A DNA stretch of 64,000 nucleotides from Variovorax sp. YR216 (lineage in GTDB: Bacteria > Pseudomonadota > Gammaproteobacteria > Burkholderiales > Burkholderiaceae_C). The DNA lies in NCBI RefSeq assembly GCF_900107745.1, contig NZ_FNRO01000008.1, positions 1 through 64,000 of the forward strand. The letters run 5' to 3'. The translations under genes and the position numbers were made by a program. The stretch's first letter is position 1. Each line of letters starts with the position of its first letter. Below are positions 15,062 through 23,690 of this stretch, piece by piece. The notes below the pieces were generated by a model that was not told the origin of the DNA, did no database searches, and saw only the letters and a program-made list of their open reading frames with translations.

Positions 15062-16411
15062 TCAGTGATCGATGTCCACGCCATCCGCGACCAGCTTGCC
15101 TTGCAGCGCCGGCACGTCCACCGCCGCGAAGCTGCCGCCGCCCAGCGACGCCGCCGCCGTACCGGCCGCCTGCCCCATCACGAAGCAGCCGCCGCTGGCG
15201 CGCGCCGCCGACTGGCCTTCATGCGTCATCGACGCACAGCGCCCGGCCACGGCCAGGTTGTCCACGCCGCGCGGCACGACCATGCGCCATGGCAACTGGT
15301 TGTAGGTGCGGCGCTCGTCGCGCGGGAAGGCCCATTCGATGCGGCCCGCCGCGTGCATCTCCATCGGCCAGGCGTTGATGCCGATGCTGTCGTCGAAGCG
15401 CGCGGACGAGAGGATGTCCTCGCCGGTCAAGGCATAGAGCCCTTCGATGCGCCGCGTCTCGCGGATGCCCACTTGCGGCGCGATCTCGACGATGGCCGAT
15501 TGCTCGAAGCCCGGCACCTCCGCCTTGAGGAAGCGGAAGTACTCGGCGATCTGCCGGCGGCCTTCGATCTCGCCGTCGCTGAGCTCGTGCGCATCGACGC
15601 CGTTCATCGCGTTGCCCGCCGCATTGCGGATTTGCGTGACATTGGCACGCCATTCGCGCGGGTCGATCTGCGGCCGCAGGATCGCGCCTTCGCGAGGAAA
15701 GCGGTACGCATCCGGATCGCGCTCGCGCACCTTCGCCATCAGGTCGTTGATTGCCTTGAACTCGCCCACCGCCGCCAGCGCGCGCTCTGCATCGACGTGC
15801 CCGACGCGGAACATCGTGGACGGGAACAGCCCGCTGCCATGCCCGTCGCCGACCGCGAACGGAACGCCCGCGAAGGCCGCGATATCGGCATCGCCGCTGC
15901 CGTCGATGAAGGCATTGGCGCGGATCGCCTGCCGGCCCGACTTGGTCTCGACGACGAGCGCGGCGATGCGCTGGCCGTCCATCACCACCGATGCGGCGAG
16001 CGCATGGAAGAGCAGGTGCACGCCGGTGGCGAGCAGCAACTGATCGGCTGCGCACTTGTAGACCGAGGTGTCGTACGAGCGCACCCTGATGCGGCCCTGC
16101 ATGCCGTCCTGCGGCTTGTTGAGGCCGCCCAGCGCGTCGATGCGATCGAGCAGGTCGTCGGCCACGCCGTGCACCAGTTGCGTCATTTCGCCGTCGCGCT
16201 TGCCGTAGAGGCCCGCGAAGTTGGTCACGCCGCCGGCAGTGCCCATGCCGCCGAGAAAGCCGTAGCGCTCCACGAGCAGCGTGCGCGCACCGCGGCGCGC
16301 GGCACTCACGCTGGCGGCGATGCCGGCCGGGCCGCCGCCGACCACGACCACGTCGTATTCGCCGAACACCGGCAGGCTGCGCTGCGGCTCGATGACTGTC
16401 GCTGCGGTCAC
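15062..16411 (-). CDS. FAD-dependent oxidoreductase (FAD_oxidored family)
   Basis: The 449-residue protein begins with a Rossmann dinucleotide site, DVVVVGGGPAGIAASVSAARRG (GGGPAG at 25-30). The next segments ERYGFLGGMGTAGGV and FIDGSGDADIAAFAG are typical of the FAD_oxidored group (PF12831). A later FAD contact near the C-terminus is GQAAGTAAAS. Its start codon overlaps the stop of the Bug receptor gene by four bases (ATGA), so the two are translationally coupled. The substrate is unknown. Co-occurrence with a binding protein suggests oxidation of an organic acid or aromatic compound that this receptor captures. Confidence 0.8.
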   Translation of the reverse strand: MTAATVIEPQRSLPVFGEYDVVVVGGGPAGIAASVSAARRGARTLLVERYGFLGGMGTAGGVTNFAGLYGKRDGEMTQLVHGVADDLLDRIDALGGLNKPQDGMQGRIRVRSYDTSVYKCAADQLLLATGVHLLFHALAASVVMDGQRIAALVVETKSGRQAIRANAFIDGSGDADIAAFAGVPFAVGDGHGSGLFPSTMFRVGHVDAERALAAVGEFKAINDLMAKVRERDPDAYRFPREGAILRPQIDPREWRANVTQIRNAAGNAMNGVDAHELSDGEIEGRRQIAEYFRFLKAEVPGFEQSAIVEIAPQVGIRETRRIEGLYALTGEDILSSARFDDSIGINAWPMEMHAAGRIEWAFPRDERRTYNQLPWRMVVPRGVDNLAVAGRCASMTHEGQSAARASGGCFVMGQAAGTAAASLGGGSFAAVDVPALQGKLVADGVDIDH

Positions 16412-17385
16412 TGGAGCTTGATTCCGTTCGTGGAAATGATCTTCGACATGATCGCCGCCTCGTCCTTGACGCGCGCGCGCATGCCGTCAGGCGACGTGCC
16501 GACCGCCTGCCAGCCCTGGTCGAACAGCTTCTGGCGCACTTCGGGCGACTTCATGATGATCGCCAGCTCCTTGTTGATGCGCTCCTGGGCCGTCTTCGAG
16601 AGGTTCGCCGGGCCGAGCAGTGCGGTCCACACCTCGAGGTTGAAGTCCTTCACGCCGGCTTCGGAGAGCGATGGCACTTCGGGCGCAAGCGTGCTGCGAC
16701 CGCTCGTGAGGCCCACGGCGCGGAGCTTGCCGGCCTTGACCTGCGGCAGCGCCACGCCCGGAGGAATCAGCGCCATCTGCACCTGGCCGCCGATCAGGCC
16801 GGTGACCACTTGCGGGTTGCCCTGATAGGGCACATGGATCGCCTTCATGCCCGGCACGCGGCTCTTGAGCTGCTCCATGCCGAGATGGCCGACCGAGCCC
16901 ACGCCCACCGAACCGTAGCTCCAGGTGTCGCCGGCCTTGCGCGCGGCGTCGAAGAAGGCGGTGCCGCCCGGCAGATTCGCGGGCGCGACCAGCATCAGCG
17001 GCGCGGTGGCGATCAGCGACAGGTAGGTGAAGTCCTTGGCCGGGTCGTACGGCAGCTTTGGGTACAGCATCTTCGACGACGTCAGATTTCCGTTGATGAC
17101 GATGCCGAGGGTGTGGTCGTCCGTGGCCTTGGCCACCTGGTCGGCCGCGATGTTGCCCGACGCGCCCGGCTTGTTGTCGACCACGACCGGCTGGCCGAGG
17201 GCCTTGGACAGCGGCTCGGCGATGGTGCGTGCCGCGATGTCGGGGGTCGATCCGCCGGGGAAGCCCACCAGCAGGCGGATCGGCTTCGTGGGCCATGCGG
17301 CGGCCTGCGCCATGGCGCCAAACGGCAAGGCGCCTGCGACGAGGCCGCAGGCGACTGCAAGAAGAGCTCTCTTGGATGCGTGCAT
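16408..17385 (-). CDS. Bug-family (TctC-type) periplasmic binding protein
   Basis: The 325-residue protein has a signal peptide cleaved around ..GAMAQA-AAW and the Bug family layout: WPTKPIRLLVGFPGGSTPDIAAR, LGQPVVVDNKPGASGNIAADQVAK and a conserved YDPAKDFTYLS segment. Bug proteins bind carboxylates or aromatic acids for tripartite tricarboxylate transporters, but many are orphans. No TctA or TctB gene is nearby. It is 113 bases downstream of the fumarylpyruvate hydrolase gene and overlaps the FAD oxidoreductase, so it probably recognises a compound of the same catabolic block. Confidence 0.88.
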   Translation of the reverse strand: MHASKRALLAVACGLVAGALPFGAMAQAAAWPTKPIRLLVGFPGGSTPDIAARTIAEPLSKALGQPVVVDNKPGASGNIAADQVAKATDDHTLGIVINGNLTSSKMLYPKLPYDPAKDFTYLSLIATAPLMLVAPANLPGGTAFFDAARKAGDTWSYGSVGVGSVGHLGMEQLKSRVPGMKAIHVPYQGNPQVVTGLIGGQVQMALIPPGVALPQVKAGKLRAVGLTSGRSTLAPEVPSLSEAGVKDFNLEVWTALLGPANLSKTAQERINKELAIIMKSPEVRQKLFDQGWQAVGTSPDGMRARVKDEAAIMSKIISTNGIKLQ

Positions 17386-17498
17386 AAGGCGAAACGGGGG
17401 AGAAGAAAAGGAAGGGCCACAAGGATAGCCCCACCTGTGACCAGTCGTTACGCGAGGCCGATATTGCCCCGGCGAACCATTGCAAGTCTCCCGCGATT

Positions 17499-18203
17499 TC
17501 AGTCGACCTTGACCTCGATGGCCTCCAGCCCATCGATGCGCACCTTCATCGTCTGGCCCGGCTTCACCGCGCCGACGCCTTCGGGCGTGCCGGTGAAGAT
17601 CAGGTCGCCGGGCTGCAGCGCAAACAGCGTCGACAGATTCGCGATCACTTCGTTGACCGACCAGATGAGGTGGGTCAGGTCGCTCTTCTGGCGGACCTGG
17701 CCGTCCACTTCGAGCGTGATCGCGCCGGAGGTGATCTCGCCCGCATCGGCCTTCGTGCGCACCACGCCGACCGGCGCGGAGAAGTCGAAGGCCTTGCCGA
17801 TTTCCCAGGGTCGGCCCTGTTCGCGCATCCTCATCTGCAGATCGCGGCGTGTCATGTCGAGGCCGACGGCGTAGCCATAGATGTGCTTCGCCGCATCCTC
17901 GACTGCGATGTTGCGGCCGCCCTGGCCGATCAGCACCACCAGCTCGGCTTCGTAGTGGTAGTTGGAGGTCAGCGGCGGGTACGGGATGACCACGGACTTG
18001 CCGGCGGCCACCGGCACGATCGAGGCGTCGTCGTTGGGCTTGCAGAAGAAGAAGGGCGGCTCGCGGTCCGGATCGAACCCCATTTCACGCGCATGCGCCG
18101 CGTAGTTGCGGCCCACGCAGTAGACGCGGCGCACCGGGAACTGATCGCTCGAACCGGCGATGGAAAGGCCGACGACGGAAGGGGGAGTGACAACGAAAGA
18201 CAT
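17499..18203 (-). CDS. nagK: Fumarylpyruvate hydrolase (FAA-hydrolase superfamily)
   Basis: It is expected to split fumarylpyruvate into fumarate and pyruvate, the final step of the gentisate route. The 234-residue protein has the FAH fold motifs YCVGRNYAAHAREMG, the metal-binding YEAELVVLIG with two acidic residues, and the LQPGDLIFTGTPEGVG loop. It lies 94 bases downstream of gentisate dioxygenase on the same strand. Maleylpyruvate isomerase, needed by the glutathione-dependent version, is not in the window. A hydrolase acting directly on maleylpyruvate is an alternative. Confidence 0.88.
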   Translation of the reverse strand: MSFVVTPPSVVGLSIAGSSDQFPVRRVYCVGRNYAAHAREMGFDPDREPPFFFCKPNDDASIVPVAAGKSVVIPYPPLTSNYHYEAELVVLIGQGGRNIAVEDAAKHIYGYAVGLDMTRRDLQMRMREQGRPWEIGKAFDFSAPVGVVRTKADAGEITSGAITLEVDGQVRQKSDLTHLIWSVNEVIANLSTLFALQPGDLIFTGTPEGVGAVKPGQTMKVRIDGLEAIEVKVD

Positions 18204-18297
18204 GGGGGCTCCTGCCGCGTATCGCGGCACATCGGTCAGAACAGGAAGTGGAAAAAAGTAACCGCGACCGCCATCGGCCGCGGCAGCGATCAGCGGA

Positions 18298-19368
18298 TCA
18301 GGAATCCGTGAGGAAGGCTTCGCGCAACACGCCCATGGCCTGCTGCACCGGGCGGTCCGAGAAGCTGAACAGCACTGTCTCTTCGCTCGCCGAAAGGCGC
18401 AGCGGCGCCCACGAGGGCACGACGAAGGTGTCGCGGGGGCCGAAGCTGAAGCGCTGGCCGCCGATCTCGGCAGTGCCGCGGCCTTCGACCACGCTGTAGA
18501 CCGCACCGTCTGTCGCACGGTGTGTCTTGCCCGCAAAGCCCTTCGGCAGGAGCTGCAGGTGGGTCCCGATGGTGGGCATCGGCGAACCGCCCGTCAGCGG
18601 ATTGATGTAGCGCAGCTTGTGGCCGAGCCACGCATCGGGCGCCTCCTGCTTCTGCAGTTGCGCGAGCGCCTCGCGGCTGCGCGTGTAGGGGTAGTTGAAG
18701 ATCGGCGAGGTGGCACTGGCGTGGTCGTGCCGCACCGGCACCATGTTGTGGCCGAAACGCGCGAGGCTGTTGCCTTCGGGCCGCGACACGTGTTGCACCT
18801 TGGCATCGTCGTTCTCGGCAAAGCCGGCATCGAAGAAGCGCAGCATCGGGATGTCGAGGCCGTCGAGCCAGACCACCGGCTCGCTCACGCCCTCGATGCC
18901 TTCGTTGCCATGGTCGTGCCAGGCCCACGACGGCGTGATGATGAAGTCGCCGGGATACATCGTGGTGCGCTCGCCGCCGACCGTGGTGTAGGCGCCCTTG
19001 CCGTCGACGATGAAGCGCAGCGCCGACTGCACATGGCGGTGCGACGGCGCGACCTCGCCTGGCATGATCAGTTGCAGGCCCGCGTAGAGCGATTGCGTGA
19101 TCGACGAGCGGCCGGGGATCGCCGGGTTCTCCAGCACCAGCACGCGGCGCACGGCCTCTTCGGCGGTGATGAGGTCGGCCGATTCCATGAGCAGCGGGCG
19201 GATCTCGTCATAGCGCCAGAGCGCCGGCACGCAGGGCGTCTGCGGCTCGCGCGGCACGAGAGCGTGCAGCGACTCCCAGAGCGGCGTGAGATTCAGCGGG
19301 CGGATGCGCTCGTAGTAGGCGCGGCGTTCGGCTGCGTCGCGGTGCGCGGGCTGGGTGGTGGTGTTCAT
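18298..19368 (-). CDS. nagI: Gentisate 1,2-dioxygenase
   Basis: This iron(II) enzyme cleaves gentisate (2,5-dihydroxybenzoate) to maleylpyruvate. The 356-residue protein is a bicupin. The first cupin has metal ligands His110 and His112 in PSHRHVQSALRF and a second His pair at WAWHDHGNEG (151-153). A second cupin near the C-terminus has THRATDGAVYSVVEGRG and the FGPRDTFVVPSW turn. It leads the minus-strand block and is divergent from a LysR regulator, 123 bases away. The next gene is fumarylpyruvate hydrolase, which supports the assignment. Confidence 0.94.
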   Translation of the reverse strand: MNTTTQPAHRDAAERRAYYERIRPLNLTPLWESLHALVPREPQTPCVPALWRYDEIRPLLMESADLITAEEAVRRVLVLENPAIPGRSSITQSLYAGLQLIMPGEVAPSHRHVQSALRFIVDGKGAYTTVGGERTTMYPGDFIITPSWAWHDHGNEGIEGVSEPVVWLDGLDIPMLRFFDAGFAENDDAKVQHVSRPEGNSLARFGHNMVPVRHDHASATSPIFNYPYTRSREALAQLQKQEAPDAWLGHKLRYINPLTGGSPMPTIGTHLQLLPKGFAGKTHRATDGAVYSVVEGRGTAEIGGQRFSFGPRDTFVVPSWAPLRLSASEETVLFSFSDRPVQQAMGVLREAFLTDS

Positions 19369-19442
19369 GCGTCTTGTCTCCTGGCAGCGGGGCCAATGCG
19401 TGATTGTTCGACGTGACCACTATCTGTTCAAGGCCGCTGGCC

Positions 19443-19455
19443 AATACTTGGTATT
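19443..19455. promoter_or_regulatory. Candidate LysR operator AATAC-ttg-GTATT
   Basis: A perfect 5-base inverted repeat around three bases lies in the divergent region between nagI and the LysR gene, 37 bases before the LysR ATG. It fits the ATAC..GTAT dyad often bound by LysR proteins. Confidence 0.5.
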
Positions 19456-19491
19456 CCGTTTTTCGATAATGATGGATTCCGGAGAACCCCC

Positions 19492-20406
19492 ATGTCCAAG
19501 CTCGATCTCGAATGGCTCGCCGTCTTCGACGAGGTCTACAAGACCGGCAGCGTCTCGAGGGCCGCCGACCGGCTCGGAATCGCCCAGGCGGCCGCCAGCA
19601 CGATGCTCAACAAGCTGCGAGCGCACTTCGACGATCGCCTTTTCGCGCGCACCGCACAGGGAATGCAGCCCACGCCCTACGCCCAGCGACTGTGCGCCCA
19701 TGTGCGCGAAGTGCTCTCGCAGCTCGAGCAGGCGCGCGGCAGCCGCATCGCCTTCGACCCGGGTGAGGCGCGGCGCAACTTCCGCATCTGCATGACCGAC
19801 ATCAGCGAAGTGGTGCTGCTGCCGGGCCTGCTGGACCACCTGCGGCGCGCGGCGCCCGGCGTGCACATCGAGACCGAGATTGTCTCGACCGACAGCGGCC
19901 GCCGGCTGGAAGACGGCGAGGTGGACCTCGCCGTGGGCTTCATGCCGCATCTCGACGCGGGCTTCTACCAGCAGACGCTCTTCATGCAGAACTTCGTCTG
20001 CGTGGTGGCGCAGAACCACCCACGCATCGGCGCACGGCTCACACTCAAGCGCTTCGAGGCGGAGGCGCATGCGGTGATCTCGTCATCGGGCACCGGCCAC
20101 GCGATCATCGACAAGACCCTCACCCGGCTGGGCATCACGCGCAGCGTGGTGGCGCGACTGTCCAGCTTCCTGAGCGTGGCGCGGATCGTGGCGCGCACGG
20201 AACTGATCGTGATCGTGCCGCGCATCCTCGGCGAAGTGCTGGTCACGCAGGAGCCGGTGAAGCTGCTCGACCCGCCCTTCGCCCTGCCCGCCTATGCGGT
20301 CAAGCAGCACTGGCACGAGCGATTCCACGCCGACGCAGGCAATGCCTGGCTCCGGCGCACGGTGGCGCAGCTGTTCGGGCCCCAAACTGGCACGGCGCTC
20401 GCATAA
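19492..20406 (+). CDS. LysR-family regulator of the gentisate genes
   Basis: The 304-residue protein has the N-terminal winged helix-turn-helix (about 4-63; LEWLAVFDEVYKTGSVSRAADRLGIAQAAASTMLNKLRAHFDDRLFAR) and a C-terminal periplasmic-binding-like effector domain with RICMTDISEVVLLPGLL. The wording of the effector domain is close to NahR/NagR/LinR-type regulators of aromatic catabolism. Divergence from gentisate dioxygenase and the dyad at 19443-19455 make it the likely activator, with gentisate or a precursor as inducer (inference). Confidence 0.92.
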   Translation: MSKLDLEWLAVFDEVYKTGSVSRAADRLGIAQAAASTMLNKLRAHFDDRLFARTAQGMQPTPYAQRLCAHVREVLSQLEQARGSRIAFDPGEARRNFRICMTDISEVVLLPGLLDHLRRAAPGVHIETEIVSTDSGRRLEDGEVDLAVGFMPHLDAGFYQQTLFMQNFVCVVAQNHPRIGARLTLKRFEAEAHAVISSSGTGHAIIDKTLTRLGITRSVVARLSSFLSVARIVARTELIVIVPRILGEVLVTQEPVKLLDPPFALPAYAVKQHWHERFHADAGNAWLRRTVAQLFGPQTGTALA

Positions 20407-20434
20407 TCCGCAGCAATCAACTCCACGCCGAACC

Positions 20435-20881
20435 ATGTCAGCCATCACCCTGCGCTTCCTGGCCGAACCCAGCACCGTCAACTTCGGCGGCAAGGTCCAC
20501 GGCGGCACCGTCATGAAGTGGATCGACGAGGCCGGCTACGCCTGCGCCACGAGCTGGTCCAAGCGCTACTGCGTGACGGTCTTCATCGGCAGCATCCGCT
20601 TCCACCGGCCGATCATGATCGGCGACCTCGTGGAAGTCGAAGCGCGACTGGCCTACACCGGCAGCACCAGCATGAACATCTCGGTCGAGGTGCGCAGCGG
20701 CGACATGAAGGGCGGCGGCATGCACAAGACCACCGAATGCCTGATCGTCTTCGTCTCGGTCGACTCGCACGGCCGGCCGCTCGAAGTGGATGCCTACACG
20801 CCCGGCACCCCCGGCGAAATGGCCCTGGCGGAGCGTGCCCGGTCGCACCTGGAAGCCGCGCGGGCCGCTGCCGCGAGCTGA
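20435..20881 (+). CDS. Hotdog-fold acyl-CoA thioesterase (YciA/Acot type)
   Basis: The 148-residue protein has a single hotdog domain. It carries the family start FGGKVHGGTVMKWIDEAGYACA, the substrate-loop SIRFHRPIMIGDLVEVEARL and a C-terminal helix. Cytosolic acyl-CoA thioesterases of this type hydrolyse short- and medium-chain CoA esters. It follows the LysR gene by 28 bases on the same strand. The frame is open further upstream inside the LysR gene, but ATG 20435 gives the canonical N-terminus. No direct link to gentisate catabolism is visible. Confidence 0.88.
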   Translation: MSAITLRFLAEPSTVNFGGKVHGGTVMKWIDEAGYACATSWSKRYCVTVFIGSIRFHRPIMIGDLVEVEARLAYTGSTSMNISVEVRSGDMKGGGMHKTTECLIVFVSVDSHGRPLEVDAYTPGTPGEMALAERARSHLEAARAAAAS

Positions 20882-20938
20882 AGGCAAGTTTGCAGCAGCG
20901 GCTGCGCGAAGCCGCCGCCGGATGCCGTGCGGGCGAAA

Positions 20939-22216
20939 TCAGCCCGCCGCCAGCACCGTCCCGCTGACCTCCCCGAGCCCGATGCGCACCGCGCCAGTGC
21001 GCTCGCAGTAGCCGCGCAGGCTCAGCGTGTCGCCGTCTTCGAGGAAGGTGCGCTTTTCGCCATTGGGCAGCGTGATCGGCTGCTTGCCGCCCACCGTCAG
21101 TTCGAGCAGCGAGCCGGACTGGTCCTGCGTCGGACCCGACAGCGTGCCGGAGCCGAACAGGTCGCCCGGCTGCAGGTTGCAACCGTTGACCGTGTGATGG
21201 GCAACCAGTTGCGCGGGCGTCCAGTAGGCGGCCTCGGCGGTATTGCCGCGCGTGAGGCGCACCGCGGGCTCGCCGGCTTCGCGCATCTTCGCGGTCTGCA
21301 GCCAGACTTCGAGCGTGATGTCGAGCGCGCCGCTTTCGCGGTTGGCGGGCGAGTCGAGGTAAGGCAGCGGCTGCGGATCGCCGGCCGGGCGCTCGAACTT
21401 CGCGCGGAAGGGGGCGAGGGCCTCCATCGTCACGATCCAGGGCGACATCGTGCTCGCAAAGTTCTTCGAGAGGAAGGGGCCGAGCGGCTGGTATTCCCAC
21501 GCCTGCAGGTCGCGCGCGGACCAGTCGTTGAACAGCGTCACGCCGAACAGGTGCTGCTCGGCCTCGGCCATCGCGATCGGCTCGCCGAGACCGTTGCCGC
21601 GCCCGACGATGAAGCCCAGCTCCAGCTCGTAGTCGAGCCGCTTCGACGGGCCGAAAGTCGGTGTTTCCGCATCGGGCGCCTTGGTCTGACCCTGCGGACG
21701 CTTGAAGCGCTGACCGCTCACGGCGATGGACGACGCGCGGCCGTGGTAGCCGATCGGCACCCACTTGTAATTGGGCATCAGCGGCTGGTCGGGGCGGAAC
21801 AGCTTGCCGACGGTAGTGGCGTGATGGATGCCGGTGTAGAAGTCGGTGTAGTCGCCGATGCGGCAGGGCACGGTGAGCTCGACAGCCGACTGCGCGTGCA
21901 GCGCCTTGCTCCATTCGGCCTGGCTGGTGCTGCCTTCCTGCAAGCCATCGGAAAGCGCGGCGCGCAGCGCCTGCCGCTCGGCAGCGCTCCGGGCCAGCAG
22001 CACGTTCATGTCGTCCGTGTGGACCAGCCCGGCCGCCTTCAGGTCGAGTACCTGGTCACCGATCGCGACGCCGATGCGGAAGGGCTCGTTGCTGCCGGCG
22101 GGCCGGAAGCGGCCGAACGGCAGGTTCTGGATCGGGAAGTCGCAGCCGGCCGCGTTGGCCGAGGCCACCCAGCTCTTGAGCTTGGGGTCGTGGGTTGCGT
22201 TGATAGCGTTCGTCAT
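20939..22216 (-). CDS. fahA: Fumarylacetoacetase
   Basis: It hydrolyses fumarylacetoacetate to fumarate and acetoacetate, the last step of tyrosine/homogentisate breakdown. The 425-residue length is typical of full FAH. Visible motifs are FPIQNLPFGRF at the N-terminus, DFYTGIHHATTVGKLFRP (catalytic His region), GYHGRASSI, the metal ligands in DYELELGFIVG and the loop LFNDWSARDLQAWE. Its ATG overlaps the hmgA stop (ATGA), so the two genes are translationally coupled. Maleylacetoacetate isomerase is absent from the window. Confidence 0.96.
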   Translation of the reverse strand: MTNAINATHDPKLKSWVASANAAGCDFPIQNLPFGRFRPAGSNEPFRIGVAIGDQVLDLKAAGLVHTDDMNVLLARSAAERQALRAALSDGLQEGSTSQAEWSKALHAQSAVELTVPCRIGDYTDFYTGIHHATTVGKLFRPDQPLMPNYKWVPIGYHGRASSIAVSGQRFKRPQGQTKAPDAETPTFGPSKRLDYELELGFIVGRGNGLGEPIAMAEAEQHLFGVTLFNDWSARDLQAWEYQPLGPFLSKNFASTMSPWIVTMEALAPFRAKFERPAGDPQPLPYLDSPANRESGALDITLEVWLQTAKMREAGEPAVRLTRGNTAEAAYWTPAQLVAHHTVNGCNLQPGDLFGSGTLSGPTQDQSGSLLELTVGGKQPITLPNGEKRTFLEDGDTLSLRGYCERTGAVRIGLGEVSGTVLAAG

Positions 22217-23517
22217 GGCTTGAAGTTGTCCTGGAGGCCGGCCCAGCAGTCGGCGTAATTCTGGTCGAGCACGGGACTTTGCATCGCGTACCCGCTCGGG
22301 ATGAATCGATAGCGGCTCTCGAACATGAAGGCCAGCGTGTTGTCGAGCTTCTGCGGCTTGAGGTCGCTGTGGCTCGCCTTCTCGAAGGCTTCCTCGTCGG
22401 GGCCGTGCGGCACCATGCAGTTGTGCAGGCTCGCGCCGCCCGGCTTGAAGCCGCCGGGCTTGGCGTCGTATTCGCCGTAGACCAGGCCCATGAACTCGCT
22501 CATGAGGTTGCGGTGGTACCACGGCGGACGGAAGGTGTCCTCCATGACCAGCCAGCGCGGCGGGAAGATCACGAAGTCGCAGTTGGCGGTGCCGGGCGTG
22601 TCGGACGGCGACGTCAGCACCGTGAAGATCGACGGATCCGGATGGTCGTAGCTGATCGAGCCGATGGTCATGAAGTGCGCGGTGTCGTACTTCACCGGCG
22701 CGAGGTTGCCGTGCCAGGCGACCACGTTGAAGGGCGAGTGCTTCGTGGGCGCGGACCAGAAGCGGCCGCCGAACTTCTTGACGAGTTCGTAGGCGACGGT
22801 CGCGTCTTCATACGCGGCCACCGGCGCCTGGAAGTCGCGCGCGTTCGCCAGGCCGTTCGAGCCGATCGGGCCGAGTTCGGGCAGGCGGAACTGCGCGCCG
22901 TAGTTCTCGCAGACGTAGCCGCGCGAGAGCCCTTCGGGCAGGTCGACCTTGAACACCACGCCGCGCGGCACCAGCGCGATCTCGCCGGGCTTCACGTCGA
23001 GCACGCCCATTTCGGTGGTGATCTCGAGGCGGCCCTGCTGCGGCACGAAGAGCATCTCGCCGTCGGCATTGACGAAGGCGCGGCGAGCCATCGACTTGCT
23101 GGCGACGTAGACGTGCGCGGCAATCCCGGCCTGCGCGTCGGCATCGCCGTTGGCGGCGAGCGTGCGCATGCCGTCGACGAAGTCGACCTCGGCGTTGTCC
23201 AGCGGGATCGGGCCCCAGCGCATCGGCTCGGGCGGCAGCGCAATCTCGCGGTCGGCGCCGGTCTTCCAGAGCGTCTGCGTGTAGGCCTTGTAGCGGCCCG
23301 CGACCACCGACGGCTGGCGGCGGTACACCCAGGTGCGGCGGTTCTGGTGGCGCGGCGCGGTGAAGGCGGTGCCGGAGATCAGCTCGGGGTAGAGGTCGAA
23401 GGGCGCGCGCTGCGGGCTGTTGCGGCCCTGCGGCAGCGCACCGGGAACGGCCTCGGTGGCGTATTCGTTGCCGAAGCCGCTCTGGTAGCGGCGCTCGGCG
23501 GCGGATGCGTTCGTCAT
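22213..23517 (-). CDS. hmgA: Homogentisate 1,2-dioxygenase
   Basis: This Fe(II) enzyme opens homogentisate to maleylacetoacetate. The 434-residue protein has the family start YQSGFGNEYATEA, the metal and substrate residues near FMGLVYGEYDAK, HNCMVPHGPDEEAFEKAS and KLDNTLAFMFESRY. I chose ATG 23517 because GAGAGGA sits five bases upstream; an in-frame ATG at 23535 adds six residues. It leads an operon with fahA. The MBL/FAD-monooxygenase/DUF2783 operon lies just upstream on the same strand beyond a dispersed repeat. Confidence 0.97.
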   Translation of the reverse strand: MTNASAAERRYQSGFGNEYATEAVPGALPQGRNSPQRAPFDLYPELISGTAFTAPRHQNRRTWVYRRQPSVVAGRYKAYTQTLWKTGADREIALPPEPMRWGPIPLDNAEVDFVDGMRTLAANGDADAQAGIAAHVYVASKSMARRAFVNADGEMLFVPQQGRLEITTEMGVLDVKPGEIALVPRGVVFKVDLPEGLSRGYVCENYGAQFRLPELGPIGSNGLANARDFQAPVAAYEDATVAYELVKKFGGRFWSAPTKHSPFNVVAWHGNLAPVKYDTAHFMTIGSISYDHPDPSIFTVLTSPSDTPGTANCDFVIFPPRWLVMEDTFRPPWYHRNLMSEFMGLVYGEYDAKPGGFKPGGASLHNCMVPHGPDEEAFEKASHSDLKPQKLDNTLAFMFESRYRFIPSGYAMQSPVLDQNYADCWAGLQDNFKP

Positions 23518-23602
23518 GGAGTCCTCTCTATTCATTCAGTATTGCATCAGGTGCAGCTTGACCCAAGCCGCTTGAACCCGGAACGGCCAAGTCCAGGGCA
23601 CC

Positions 23603-23686
23603 CGCGGAACCGGCTTGGCCGGGCCGCTGGGTGCGCCCCCTTGAGGGGGGAGGCGGCTACACGAAGTGAGCAAGCAACGGGGGTGG
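23603..23686 (+). repeat. Dispersed 84 bp intergenic repeat, copy B
   Basis: Same architecture as the copy at 12829: CGCGGAACCGGCTTGGCCGG, a CCCCCTT..AGGGGGG hairpin and TACACGAAGTGAGCAAGC. It separates the DUF2783 gene from hmgA, both on the minus strand. Confidence 0.85.
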
Positions 23687-23690
23687 GGAT

